A DNA stretch of 64,000 nt from Ustilago trichophora (GCA_900323505.1 OOIN01000015.1:372001-436000), one strand, 5' to 3'; numbered from the stretch's first letter, positions 19,474 through 29,518 are shown. Notes: generated from the letters alone by a model not told the origin. Translations and numbers: made by a program.

Positions 19474-20217
19474 TTACGAAGTCCGGAAAGCCCCCATCTC
19501 CCATGAGCGCACTTTTCGATGGTTCTCCGGTTTCTCTCCTTCGCCCAGCTCGTCCTTCTTGGGCTCTGGTTCGAATCTGACCTGCACATCGAAGATCGTC
19601 TCCTGTTGTTGATCTAGTTCTTGCGATATGTGATGGTGCAGCAATGGGGCAAGATACACCTGATGTTCTGGGCGCATGCTGTCCCATGGCAAGTCAGACT
19701 CTATTGAGGGTCGAGTCATTTTGAACCAAACCGGAAAGATCTCCTCCGAGCCCCTGGCAGCACCTCGTTGCTCGTCATCGAGATTCGTCCTATAAACGGC
19801 AATACATATCTTTTCACCTTGGTCAACGTCGATCCGCACTCTTGCCGAAAAGCGCACTTGCTCTGATTCGAGATGCACATTTATTTCCTCCGCAGTTTCC
19901 CTCATAATGCATTCGAGAGGTGTCTCGTCCCGGCAGATCTTGCCTCCGACGCCGTTGAATGAGCCCTTGGCAAAGCCACGCAGCTTGCGTCCGAGCAACA
20001 GGTCTATCCTTCCCTCCCGGCTTGTATTTGTGTGGGTGGCGAAGAGAAGTGTATGCGTATAGACCTCTTTCTCAGAGGTGTCATCGGGGGCAGAAGGGTT
20101 CAAAGAGACGGAAGTGGCGCTGAAAGAGAACCGTGTGCGCGGGTCGAAGTACCATCCTGGACCGGAGGGCAGATCGGCGCCGGCAAATGTTTCGACAGCT
20201 TTCTCCGTGTTGGACAT
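19474..20217 (-). CDS. Nudix hydrolase, MTH1/NUDT1-like
   Basis: 247 residues. Likely hydrolyses oxidised purine nucleoside triphosphates such as 8-oxo-dGTP to monophosphates, sanitising the nucleotide pool. What is seen: a first strand at about 51-60 (EVYTHTLLFA), the substrate-pocket strand LLLGRKLRGFAKGSFNGVGG at 73-92, which closely follows the MTH1 pattern, and the Nudix box at 92-114: G92, E98, R106-E107, E110-E111. The Gly normally next to last in the box is Asn113. The later GSEEIFPVWFKMTR and LPWDSMRPEHQVYLAPLL stretches match the MTH1 tail, including the Trp/Asp region that reads the base. The last 40 residues are a charged, probably disordered extension. Single exon from ATG 20217; its start faces the 3' end of the M16 peptidase gene. 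Confidence 0.85.
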   Translation of the reverse strand: MSNTEKAVETFAGADLPSGPGWYFDPRTRFSFSATSVSLNPSAPDDTSEKEVYTHTLLFATHTNTSREGRIDLLLGRKLRGFAKGSFNGVGGKICRDETPLECIMRETAEEINVHLESEQVRFSARVRIDVDQGEKICIAVYRTNLDDEQRGAARGSEEIFPVWFKMTRPSIESDLPWDSMRPEHQVYLAPLLHHHISQELDQQQETIFDVQVRFEPEPKKDELGEGEKPENHRKVRSWEMGAFRTS

Positions 20218-20538
20218 CGTGCCCGCCTCCGCCCGCCGTTTTGAGCGGGGAAGATCTCTTTCGGCAGTCAGTTGGGCTTGATGGCTAAAGCAATCGCGTA
20301 GATGGTGGTGGAAAGAAAGGAAGCGATCAGGGTCTGTGCGCGTTCCTGTGACATTGTCGTGCCAGTGGCCTTTGCGTCTGCTTCAAACCCCTACTCGCCA
20401 TCGTCACCACTTTTTACACAACAGCAATCACAATCAGCACAAACAGCAAGGGCCAACCTACGAACAGTCAGAGTGGGGTAACATTGAATTTTGATCTTTA
20501 CAGTGTATATCTTCTACTTATATCTATCTTGGCCCAAA
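20218..20538. promoter_or_regulatory. Short gap: Nudix promoter and M16 peptidase 3' flank
   Basis: 321 bp between two minus-strand genes; it must contain the Nudix promoter. No distinct motif is visible. Confidence 0.4.
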
Positions 20539-23500
20539 TCAGAGGTTGGCCTTGGGCTCACCATCTTCCAGCTGAGCCGCAGCAGTGCCCTTCAACACGG
20601 CCTCGACAACCTTTGCAACCTCTTCACCCTCCTGGCTGGGATCCTCCGCAAGCTCAGCGAAACTCTTCACCGGCACAGCAGCCTTACTTGGGTTGAGGTT
20701 GGCTTTGAAGCTCGTCGCGTCCAGCACTTCTTCGGCCTTGATGGCGCTTTCCACCTTCACCGACTCAACCTCTGTGGACTTGGTCTCATCGGCGAAGGGG
20801 AACTGGGCAGCCAGAGCATCGACGAGCCCGAGCATCTGTTTGACTGCCTCGGCGGAAAGAGGAGTTGGATTTTGGGCCATGGCTTGCGAAGCCATGTCCT
20901 TGACGCTCTCAATGGCGGGCTGAGTGCTGCGCAGGGTGTCGAATGCCTCCTTGGGCACGGGGAGGCCTTGCGCGTTCACAGCTGCCTCGAGCGCATCAAC
21001 TGCCTTGGCTGAGAAGCGCAGAGAAGAGGAAGCGGTCGAGTTAAGATGCACCGAAAGCTTGCTCCTCGTAGCACTGCTGGGGTGGATGTACTTCATGAAC
21101 AGATCAAAGACCTCCGCTTTGGTGACCTTGGCAATCGCCTCAACGTCGGCGTACCTGGCGAGGAAGTCGTAGTTGCCGCCAAATACAGGCGACCAGAAAC
21201 GCTGCGACTCTTCCACCAGGTTCTTGACGTTCTCAAGCTTCTTGTGGATGATACTGCGCTTGTGGCCCTCGAACTCCTGCTCGGTCATCTTCTCAAGCGT
21301 CGCCTTGAACTGATCCAAGAAAGCATCGACTCGACCCTCGAGGTATGGAGCATCGCGCTCACTCTGGACGATGATGCGCCAGCCCAAGCTGCCGATGCTG
21401 CGTCGGATACCGCTAAAGACAAGGTAGCCAAGCTGCTCCTTGGTTCGCAACTGGTCAAAGACGGGCTCGTTGGCGATCTGAGCAAACAACGAGAGCGGGG
21501 CGCGGACAGAAATGTCGGTAGGCTCGCCTACCTGCACATAGTACTCGATGGCGCTGTTGACGTTGGCAGCGTTGGTGACAGGAAGGTTCCAGATCTTGTT
21601 GCACTGCTCGGGCAACAACAGCGAGCGGCTCGAGACCAGCTCGGTCTTATTGACGGGACGCGACTTGACAGTGTTCCATGCCATGTTGGACAGCTCGATG
21701 GCCTCCTCTTTGGCCAAGTTGCCGTGGGCGAGCACCTCGAGGTGCATACGCTGCAACAGCTCGGGCAAGAACTGCTGAACCTCGGCGACAGTGAGCTGCT
21801 CGAGCTCGCGCAGCTTCTCCTGAGGAATCCACATCTTTTCTTGCAGCAAGTAGGTGGTGTAGTAGGTGGCGTGTCGGTAGGGCTCCTCGATAGCAAAGTT
21901 CTGGTAGGAGCGCTTGACACGGTCCTGAACCAGCTCGAAGCGACGAGGGTCGATTTGGAAGTTGGCGAGCTTCTCAAGGATGCTACGAGCCAGGACCGGG
22001 ATCTTGTCATTGTAGCCGCTGAGCGACAACGCCAAAGACTGATCCTGAGAGTCAAGCATGTAACTCAATCCAGCCAAGGAAGCGTCGTACGAGTACTCGA
22101 CGAGCGAGTCCGAGATGAGCTCGATCAGCATGCGCGTCTTGATCGAGGTGGCGGGTGTCGCGTTGATGAGCGGGTTACGCAGGACAAAGAAGACATTGGC
22201 CTTGGGAAGACCGAAACGGTCGTCGAGCTTGTGCCAAACACGCATGCTTTCGTTGTCGAGCACGAGCTGGGGTCGCGGTGTCGGCTTCTTGCCCTGTGCC
22301 TCCGCCAAAGGTCCCTTGAACTCGAAGTTGGCAGGGATGAACGAGTTAGGTCGGGGAAGGTGAAGGTCCTCAAATTCGGTCGGAGTCTGTGTCAGGAGCT
22401 GCGAGGGGAGCGGCTTGATCGAGTATTCGGTGCCGTACCACTTTTCCTTGCTCTCCCAAGCCTCGCTGCCGTCGGGGAGTGTCTTGGCCATGACGACGAC
22501 CCGGCAGTTCTGGGGGCTAAGGTGGTCGATGGTCTGCTTGATCAAGTCACGGTCGAAGTCGCGCGTCAACCAGCCGCCAGAGAGAATCCACTCGCGAGGG
22601 TAGGGCATCTGCATCTGTGTAGCAGTGCTGGAGGCATAGTCGGCAGGATCGATTTTCTCTTTGAAACGGAACATGAGTTCGCTGAGCTGAGCCACTTCGT
22701 CGTGCGTCCACTGCTCGAGGTTGCTGTTGCGAAGCAGGTGGATGTACTTGAAGACCGACTCGACCACCTTTTCGTGATTCTGAAGACCCTCTTGAGTCAG
22801 ATCGATCGAGATCTTGAAGAACTCGAATCCATTGGCATCGCCGGTGGCACCGGCAGAAAGACGGTCACACCATCCCTTCTTCTTGAGATGCGAAAGGATG
22901 GAACCCTCGCCCTCGTGGCCGATAAAGTGCGACAAGAAGTGACCAGGCTTGGATCGGAAGTGAGGTCCTTGGTCCGGAATGGGGAAAGCGATCTTGAGCT
23001 TGCGGACATCTCGAACCGACTTGGCAAAGATCTGCTTTTGGAGCTGCTCCTGGGTAAGTGGGCTGCGGTCAAAGAGAGGAGGCTCACGGCCGGTGTTGCG
23101 GACACCTGAGAACTTCTCGACGACCCAGCTGGTGAGCTGATCGAGGTCTTCTCTGCCGAGAACGACGAGCTTCATGACGTTGGCCGAGTAGTACTGGTCG
23201 TGAAACTTGAGCAGCTCGTCGCGGACATCCATGCCCTTGCTCTTGGGTTCCTCCCACAATGTCTGGTAGTTTCCTGTGCCAAAGTGCGAGTATGGGTGCG
23301 AAGGATCGGAGAGGGTCTTGTCAAGCTGGAAGCCACGCCACATGTCACTCTGCAAGTTCTTCTTGTGCTCGCTGTCAACGGCCTTGATCTCTCGCTCCGA
23401 ACACGAAGGGTCGAAGAGAGGCTCGAGGAAGAACTGCGCGAAACGGTCCAATGCGCCCTCAAAGTGGTCTGGCGAAACGTCGAAGAAATAGTTGGTGTTG

Positions 23501-24177
23501 TCCATGCCAGTGTAAGCGTTGGAACCTCCAGAGTGGTTGGATAGGTACTCGGAGTACTCGTTCTCGCGTGGATACTTTTTGGTTCCCATGAAGAGAAGGT
23601 GCTCGCAAAAGTGGGCCAGCCCTTGCAGCTCTTCGGGGTCGCTGAGATGTCCGACGCGGATGTCCATGGCGGCGCTCGACTTGTCGGTCTTGGGATCTTG
23701 AATCACGAGGGCCTCGAGGCCGTTTGCAAGGCGGACGAGACGGTAGCGCATGTCATCTTGGGCAGAAACTTCGAGATCCTTGGTGAAGACGGCAAAAGGA
23801 GCAGCGGCCTTGGAACCATTGAGGCTTTCGCGAATCTCGAAGCCAGCTGGCAGCCCTTCAAACGAGCCAGTGCCGAGGGTGATGGCAGATGATGCGTGAG
23901 TGGCGAGCTGGCGAGACGATCCAGGAACGCCTTGAATTGAAGAGGAAACGACCATCCTGCCGCTGGCAATCGTACCAAGTGGAAGAGAGGAAGAGAGAGC
24001 GGTGGAGGAGAGATGACGAAGACCGCCTGCAATCAAGGAGGTGCGGAGCAGCTTTGCGGAGTCAACAGAGGCGAAAGCGGGACGTGCGGTTGAGCTTGCA
24101 GAGGCGAGAAGCGATGCTTGAGCAGCAGACGAGTTCCGCAAAGTGGAGCGGACGACGGCACGACGAAGAGGAAGCAT
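20539..24177 (-). CDS. Insulin-degrading-enzyme-type M16A metallopeptidase (Ste23-like)
   Basis: 1,212 residues, about 190 more than typical IDE/Ste23 (about 1,020). A zinc peptidase that encloses and cuts short peptides. What is seen: the inverted zinc motif HFCEH at residues 189-193, followed by LLFMGTKKYPRENEYSEYLS and SGGSNAYTGMDNTNYFF, with the downstream zinc-ligand glutamate expected in the SEREIKAVDSEHKKN helix; then three more M16 repeats, including the IDE-typical RTKEQLGYLVFSG near 930. The first 110 residues are Arg/Ser/Ala-rich with few acids, which looks like a mitochondrial presequence. The C-terminus carries an extra Lys/Glu/Ala-rich tail of about 80 residues. In yeast, Ste23 also processes a-factor; a pheromone role here would be inference. 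Single exon, ATG 24177. Long antisense ORFs over this gene are shadows. Confidence 0.95.
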   Translation of the reverse strand: MLPLRRAVVRSTLRNSSAAQASLLASASSTARPAFASVDSAKLLRTSLIAGGLRHLSSTALSSSLPLGTIASGRMVVSSSIQGVPGSSRQLATHASSAITLGTGSFEGLPAGFEIRESLNGSKAAAPFAVFTKDLEVSAQDDMRYRLVRLANGLEALVIQDPKTDKSSAAMDIRVGHLSDPEELQGLAHFCEHLLFMGTKKYPRENEYSEYLSNHSGGSNAYTGMDNTNYFFDVSPDHFEGALDRFAQFFLEPLFDPSCSEREIKAVDSEHKKNLQSDMWRGFQLDKTLSDPSHPYSHFGTGNYQTLWEEPKSKGMDVRDELLKFHDQYYSANVMKLVVLGREDLDQLTSWVVEKFSGVRNTGREPPLFDRSPLTQEQLQKQIFAKSVRDVRKLKIAFPIPDQGPHFRSKPGHFLSHFIGHEGEGSILSHLKKKGWCDRLSAGATGDANGFEFFKISIDLTQEGLQNHEKVVESVFKYIHLLRNSNLEQWTHDEVAQLSELMFRFKEKIDPADYASSTATQMQMPYPREWILSGGWLTRDFDRDLIKQTIDHLSPQNCRVVVMAKTLPDGSEAWESKEKWYGTEYSIKPLPSQLLTQTPTEFEDLHLPRPNSFIPANFEFKGPLAEAQGKKPTPRPQLVLDNESMRVWHKLDDRFGLPKANVFFVLRNPLINATPATSIKTRMLIELISDSLVEYSYDASLAGLSYMLDSQDQSLALSLSGYNDKIPVLARSILEKLANFQIDPRRFELVQDRVKRSYQNFAIEEPYRHATYYTTYLLQEKMWIPQEKLRELEQLTVAEVQQFLPELLQRMHLEVLAHGNLAKEEAIELSNMAWNTVKSRPVNKTELVSSRSLLLPEQCNKIWNLPVTNAANVNSAIEYYVQVGEPTDISVRAPLSLFAQIANEPVFDQLRTKEQLGYLVFSGIRRSIGSLGWRIIVQSERDAPYLEGRVDAFLDQFKATLEKMTEQEFEGHKRSIIHKKLENVKNLVEESQRFWSPVFGGNYDFLARYADVEAIAKVTKAEVFDLFMKYIHPSSATRSKLSVHLNSTASSSLRFSAKAVDALEAAVNAQGLPVPKEAFDTLRSTQPAIESVKDMASQAMAQNPTPLSAEAVKQMLGLVDALAAQFPFADETKSTEVESVKVESAIKAEEVLDATSFKANLNPSKAAVPVKSFAELAEDPSQEGEEVAKVVEAVLKGTAAAQLEDGEPKANL

Positions 24178-24756
24178 ACAAGTGGAGATGTTGTTGTCTC
24201 TGCGCTGATTCCCTCTTTGGTGAGTGGAGGAAAGCAGAGAAGCGGTGGGACGGTTGGTGGGAACGAAGAAAGAAAAGAGGAGGAGAAGGACAAAGAGTGC
24301 GGCGGCGTGTAGCCGAGCAACGGGAAAATGGAAATGAAGCGTCCTAAGGTACGGTCTTTGCGGCCTTGTTACGAGCCGGTGTGTGTCCTACGATGAAAAG
24401 ACACAAAGAGCAAGCGAGGACCTTGTCGGTTGTCCTCCTTGCTTTGTCGATGAGACTATAATGGACGCTTCGAATTTGATGCAGACTTCCTTGCCGCTGT
24501 GCTCTCAAGTATCGAGTGCAAGACAGGTGTATGTGTGTCGAACCCCAGAGAGAGCCGTGTAATGGAAGGAAGGAGATGGATGAGAGAACAAAGGGCGAAG
24601 ATGACAATCTCAAAGGGACATTTCGAAAGTGGAACAGGTGGAACAGGAATTGGGCCTCCCTTTTTTTGGCTTTGGGCGTGCAGTGTGCATTTGGTGCATT
24701 TTTGGCGTGGCTTAACTGAGCCACGCAATCGCACTCGTCTTTGTCGTTCCGAGCGG

Positions 24757-24774
24757 AAAAAAAAAAAAAAAAAA
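24757..24774. repeat. 18-nt poly(A) run
   Basis: An uninterrupted A run upstream of the M16 peptidase gene. It acts as a T tract on that gene's strand and may be a nucleosome-disfavouring promoter element. Confidence 0.85.
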
Positions 24775-25020
24775 CATTTCACGCTAAAAGCCGAAATCGG
24801 AATCATCGACAGCGTAGCCATCGGCGATTCATCATTGCCCTGCCAAGGATCGCAATCGCCCCACACACAGACACACAAATAGATCTTGTGACAGCTCATT
24901 TCATTTGACAACTCAACAGGATTCCAAACAGTATCAACGACAGACCTAAGCAAGATTGAAACAGATATAGTACAAAACAAGATTCCTAGAGGACAAAAGT
25001 TCATAGCAACATGTGCATAT

Positions 25021-25034
25021 GTACTGTACAGTAC
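25021..25034. repeat. 14-bp palindrome GTACTGTACAGTAC
   Basis: A perfect self-complementary 14-mer followed by ATGTATAC. The same 14-mer recurs at 61381-61394. It lies 3' of the transporter gene and about 850 bp upstream of the M16 start. Confidence 0.85.
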
Positions 25035-25185
25035 ATGTATACATAAGTCCGTTTACTTGGGTTGAGATACGTGCATGTACGTACGCACAGGTAGCTCGTG
25101 TGATAGGGACAAAAATGGAGCGTTCGTGTATCGCATCCGTCGAAGCAGCAGAGGAGCAAAAATCCTATCCGATGGCAGCTCTCCT

Positions 25186-26691
25186 TTAGAGCGAATTGTC
25201 AGCGCAAGTGAAGGGCGCCTTGATGCTACCCGTGTGATAGTTGTCGATGATGGACTGAATGGATACCCACAACCCAGGTCCCAAGATAAAAAGTCCAGCG
25301 GCAATAAGCACAAACTGGAAAGCGGTCTCCAACTTTCGCAGCCAGCTTTGACCCACCCACAGCTGGCCCTTGTACAGCTCGAAGAAAGCGAACGCCCAGA
25401 AGATATAACCAAAGTAGCAGTCGAAAAGGGCGCTCATAAGCGAGAGCAGCGTCGAGAAGAAGGGAATGGCTTCGCCAATGACCCAGCCGAGGATCCAGGT
25501 GACGGTGACACATCCAATCCAGCCGATCCAACCTACCAACGTATGGTTATTATAGTGTTTTGAGCCGATGAAGAGCCTTCCGAACATGTACTTGGCGACG
25601 ACGGAGGCGTAAAGCACGCCAATGATGATCGTGGTAGGAAGGACGAAAGCGAAAGCAATCTTCTTGAAGACAGGTCGCAGAGTTCCGACAGCAGGGGCGG
25701 TGGTATACTGGCCAGTGTAGCGGTAGACAACGACGCCTGTGACGCTGAACAAGATAAACTCGGCGACAGTGACGGCATACAGAGCCTTGGGGAATTCTCG
25801 AGGATCCTTCATCTCTGCGATAAATGTAGGATACATGATTTGACCGACAAATGTGAACACGATGTTCAAAAAGGCACTGAAGCCGTTGACAAAGCCTGTC
25901 CCCTTGGGCGCGAAAGCGTGGATGACGACGGGTAGATCAAAAATCTCCACTGCGGGGTTGGGTCCTTGAATACCGGTGAAAATGAGAACGAGCATGATCG
26001 AGATGAACATCGAAATGGCCGAGATGACGCCGAGGCTCGTAAGCTGTTCGAGTTTCCTTGGGAGAGTGAGCAAGATCGAGACAATCATAATGACGAGGGA
26101 GAAGACGAGCGAGCAGGTGCCGTGGTTCGAGAGTGTGTTGAGAATCTCCGATCCTGTAAGCGTATGCAAGCCCATGATGAACACATTGTTGAGGATGAGA
26201 GCGATTGCCGTGAGTTCGTAGGCGATCTTGTTCTTGCCGAAGATCTGGTAGCCGATATCGCAAATGTTGAGGAGGTGAGGGTGGCGAAGACAATACCTCC
26301 AAAGGATCAAGGATGTGTACAGGGCGGAAAGACCGACACCAAATGTTGCCAACAGGCCACCGGCCATGCCAAGGTAGCTGTATGCCCAAGGGAAAGAGAG
26401 AATGGCAAGACAGACGTATTCTGTGAAGAGCAGGATGGCTGCCTTCTTCCATGAGAGGGTACGGTAGACGATGGTGCCGCCTTCCTGAGCCTGCTTGACA
26501 CGGGCGGCGGCGAGAGCATCTTCGGAATCGGCATCGCTGCTGACCTCGACAATGTCATCGGTGGCCTCGCCATTCTTAGCCTTGAGACCCTTTGTGGATC
26601 GTTCGAGATCGTCGGCTGATGAGCCGTCTTGAGAGCCAAGTTGAGGGGGCGTGCGTGCCTCCTTCTCGTTGGGATGTCCGACGGCGGACAT
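25186..26691 (-). CDS. AAAP-family amino-acid transporter (Mtr-like)
   Basis: 501 residues with about 11 hydrophobic segments. A plasma- or vacuolar-membrane proton-coupled amino-acid transporter of the Aa_trans family, most like the Neurospora neutral amino-acid permease Mtr. What is seen: an 80-residue hydrophilic acidic N-tail; TM1 at about 83-105 with the family motif ILSFPWAYSYLGMAGG; alternating helices; TM5/6 near 180-235 (LVFSLVIMIVSILLTLPRKL, then SLGVISAISMFISIML); and a late ALYAVTVAEFILFSVTGVVVYRYTG block that is typical of this fungal subfamily. It ends shortly after a final TM near 465-485. Single exon, ATG 26691. It diverges from the tryptophanyl-tRNA synthetase gene across a 1.6-kb gap. 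Substrate and membrane cannot be read from the sequence. Confidence 0.92.
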   Translation of the reverse strand: MSAVGHPNEKEARTPPQLGSQDGSSADDLERSTKGLKAKNGEATDDIVEVSSDADSEDALAAARVKQAQEGGTIVYRTLSWKKAAILLFTEYVCLAILSFPWAYSYLGMAGGLLATFGVGLSALYTSLILWRYCLRHPHLLNICDIGYQIFGKNKIAYELTAIALILNNVFIMGLHTLTGSEILNTLSNHGTCSLVFSLVIMIVSILLTLPRKLEQLTSLGVISAISMFISIMLVLIFTGIQGPNPAVEIFDLPVVIHAFAPKGTGFVNGFSAFLNIVFTFVGQIMYPTFIAEMKDPREFPKALYAVTVAEFILFSVTGVVVYRYTGQYTTAPAVGTLRPVFKKIAFAFVLPTTIIIGVLYASVVAKYMFGRLFIGSKHYNNHTLVGWIGWIGCVTVTWILGWVIGEAIPFFSTLLSLMSALFDCYFGYIFWAFAFFELYKGQLWVGQSWLRKLETAFQFVLIAAGLFILGPGLWVSIQSIIDNYHTGSIKAPFTCADNSL

Positions 26692-28285
26692 GATGGACAG
26701 GGGAAGGCGAGTCGATTGGTTGTTTGCAGGATGATGCCGTGACGGCGGATGTCTGGTCGGTGTGGTTGGAAGACAAGAAGGACAAAGAGAACGATAAAGG
26801 ACTTTGAAGGGCTTTCAAACAGTCTGCCCACGTTGAAGGCTGGCCAGGAACGCACTATCTTAGCGCGCTAGAACAAGCCCTGTCGTAGCATATTTAGCGA
26901 ACGCTTACTTGGGGTGATTCCGGTCATGCTACGAGGTCACTGAAGCGAGCAAGACCATGGTGGCAATACGACTGAACTGCCCTTTTGCACGACGTCGTCG
27001 AGTTTCGATGGCCAAAAGCACAGAGACACAGTAAGGAGCACCAAATTACAATTTGGGTGGGGCACATGGGCTTCACTGATTGACTGCAGAAGAGGAGCTG
27101 ACCCTGTGCGCTCTGGCCACGGCGGAAAGCGCTCTCAGGAGGCATCCCAAGGGTCTTTCCTTTGTTTCATTATTCTGTTTTGGGCGGTCGCTTGGGAAGC
27201 GATGTAAGAAAACTTTCCATGAAATGTCCCCGCTCAGGTCAAAAAGGGTGGGATGGGCAACTGTAAATGATGCGGCGGCAGACAGAAGTCATTGTGCGGT
27301 GCGGTTGCGGCGGTCGAATAACAAGGCGACGGACGGAATGCGGTTTCGGGGGATACGGCATCTGAAATTAGTTAGGCGTCTAAGCTCTCCTCCTTGGAAT
27401 TCCCACTCCGCTTGCCACTCCCCTCTCATTTCTTCGAGGCCAAGTGCCTTGTTGTCTGCTCTGTCGCCACCAAAATGCATCGCGCATCCAATTTTTTCCG
27501 CAACGAAAGCTCGTCATCGCTCAAAACGCTTCGCAATTCACGCACGTAGCACGACATCGTCCCACCACCACCAACATCGCACATGAAGCTCTTCATTTGG
27601 TGAAACGCAGTTGACAACAGCTCATGGGACCCATGTGATTGTGAGCCGAACAATCGGAAAGAATCAAGAAGGCGGACAGGCACGGTAAGGTTGTTCAAGG
27701 TGTGGCAACCAAAGGTTTTGTCATACACTGCTGAAGTGCAGGGTGTGGCTTTGATTTGCAGTCCGGTTTTTGGTCCCGGCTTTCCCGCCCTGTCAGATAA
27801 CTTACAAGGCTAATTTCCCGCACACTTTCACAGAAGTGTCGTTCTTACCGCTGGAAAGCTTCCCCTCACCACCGCTAGCCTCTTGTGGCAGGTCACACGA
27901 CCCGAGACTGGGTCTGAATCGAAGCATTGCAGCCTAGCATCTATATCATAGCACGATCAACATTGCTGAACGAATGGCTCAGACAACAAGTGGGGAAGGG
28001 TTTGCACCCTGTGTACTGAAGCTCTGTGCCTCAGTGCCAAGAAGCGTTCGGCTCCTGGTGAATTTCCAGGGTGGCCGCACTTTTTTTCGATGGTGCCTTG
28101 TTAGCTACGAGACGCTAACACTCGTTCGCCGACGCCTCCACTTCGGAACTCGGGCATGACTTCTCCCAAGTCTTCTCGAGATTCTTCTTCTTCCTCCCAA
28201 GAAACGATGCTTCGAAGCCATCTTACGTTCCTTCAGACACTTGCCCACCCCTAGTCTCTCCCCTTGATTGGGCTGCTCTGCAACA
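26692..28285. promoter_or_regulatory. 1.6-kb divergent gap (transporter / TrpRS)
   Basis: Holds two promoters. One ORF of 168 codons (27080-27586) is open but has no recognisable domain and a composition unlike the real genes nearby. Nothing else supported. Confidence 0.45.
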
Positions 28286-29518
28286 ATGCTCATATCGCTA
28301 CGTGGTGTAGCAGCGCAACGACAGCTAGCCTCGACATCGGTATCGCTCAAAGCCGTTCACGCACAAGCTCGACCTCTCTCCACCTCGACAGCATCTTCAA
28401 CCTCCGACACCTCCCCACCCAATCCCACCTCTCGACCCAGAATAATCTTCTCCGGTATTCAGCCCACAGGCATCCCCCATATGGGCAACTACCTTGGCGC
28501 GCTACGTAACTGGGTCGATCTCCAAAACGCCTCCTCCTCCACCAATGATTCTTTGTACTTCAGCATCGTTGGCTACCATGCCATAACCCTACCCCAGATC
28601 CCATCTCGCCTTCGTACCGAGCGGTCCGAAATGATGGCCACCCTCCTTGCCATCGGTCTGGATCCACATCGATGTACCATCTTCCACCAAGACCAAGTTC
28701 CCGAGCATACCGAACTTGCATGGATCCTCAACTGCATTACCGCCTTTGGCAAGCTCAACAGGATGACCACTTGGAAGTCCAAGCTCGCCACTGCCAAAAA
28801 CGTTGCCGAAACTTCCGATGTCGACGACAAAGATCTCAGCCTAGGCCTATTCGCCTACCCAGTACTGCAGGCGGCCGACATCTTGCTTTACAAGGCGACT
28901 CACGTTCCGGTAGGAGAGGATCAAATTCAGCATCTGGAGCTGAGCAGGGACTTGGCAGATGTATACAATCGAAAGTTTAGCAAGAGGTTCTTCCCACTTC
29001 CACAACATATCATTACGCCGACAAAGAGGGTCTTGTCGTTACGAGATCCGACAAGTAAGATGTCGAAAAGCGCCCCTGATGTCAACTCGAGGATTCTCAT
29101 TACCGACACGCCAGATCAGGTCGGCAAGAAGATCAGAAAAGCTGTCACTGATGCAGAGGCTACATTGGCGTACGACCCGGATACGAGGCCGGGAGTCAGC
29201 AATCTTTTGTCAATTCTCGCTGCCTTGAAATCTGCGAAAGCATCAGAGACAGGTTCGGCGGAGCAGTCCAGCCCAGAGCAATGGGCAGAGAGGCTGAACC
29301 AGGAGATCAAAGCAACAGGTGCTTCGTCGGGGCAACATCTGAAAGCAATACTGACAGAGGCGGTGGTCGAAACTCTCCGACCAATCCAAGCTGAGCTCGA
29401 CAAGCTGCGCCAAGATCCAGGATACTTGCTGCAGATGGAGCAGCTGGGCAAGGAAAAGGCTCAAACAGTAGCAAGGAAGACAATGGCACAAGTTCGAAAG
29501 AGTGTCGGCTTCGACTGA
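28286..29518 (+). CDS. MSW1: Mitochondrial tryptophanyl-tRNA synthetase
   Basis: 410 residues from the ATG at 28286; the frame extends six codons further upstream but only from a TTG. Class I synthetase charging mitochondrial tRNA-Trp. What is seen: an Arg/Ser/Ala-rich presequence of about 45 residues lacking acids, the Rossmann start FSGIQPTGIPHMGNYLGAL with the HIGH-type signature at H65-M-G-N68, the mid-domain QAADILLYKATHVPVGEDQIQHLELSRDLA (its GEDQ is diagnostic of bacterial-type TrpRS), and the KMSKS loop exact at 258-262. The bacterial-type sequence plus presequence make it the organelle form rather than the cytosolic one. Insertions near 325-345 are Ser/Ala-rich. The 3' flank is convergent with the THOC5-like gene (260 bp). 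Gene symbol given by orthology to the yeast mitochondrial enzyme. Confidence 0.95.
   Translation: MLISLRGVAAQRQLASTSVSLKAVHAQARPLSTSTASSTSDTSPPNPTSRPRIIFSGIQPTGIPHMGNYLGALRNWVDLQNASSSTNDSLYFSIVGYHAITLPQIPSRLRTERSEMMATLLAIGLDPHRCTIFHQDQVPEHTELAWILNCITAFGKLNRMTTWKSKLATAKNVAETSDVDDKDLSLGLFAYPVLQAADILLYKATHVPVGEDQIQHLELSRDLADVYNRKFSKRFFPLPQHIITPTKRVLSLRDPTSKMSKSAPDVNSRILITDTPDQVGKKIRKAVTDAEATLAYDPDTRPGVSNLLSILAALKSAKASETGSAEQSSPEQWAERLNQEIKATGASSGQHLKAILTEAVVETLRPIQAELDKLRQDPGYLLQMEQLGKEKAQTVARKTMAQVRKSVGFD

Larger units (their letters stand above)
24178..25185. other. 1.0-kb gap: M16 promoter and transporter 3' flank
   Basis: Upstream of the M16 peptidase and downstream of the transporter, both on the minus strand. 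It contains an 18-A run (24757-24774) and a 14-bp perfect palindrome (25021-25034). No gene seen. Confidence 0.5.

Noticed and set aside
19555..19585. tRNA B-box-like GGTTCGAATCT
   Set aside because: Lies inside the Nudix coding sequence with no A box or cloverleaf around it.
21046..23109. 687-codon plus-strand ORF opposite the M16 peptidase
   Set aside because: A shadow of the strongly supported peptidase frame; composition is Leu/Val/Gly/Arg-rich without motifs.
27080..27586. 168-codon plus-strand ORF between the transporter and TrpRS
   Set aside because: Ser/Arg/His-rich without recognisable pattern; sits in a divergent promoter region.
28264..28285. Upstream starts of the TrpRS frame
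   Set aside because: The codons there are TTG; the first ATG (28286) already gives a full mitochondrial presequence.
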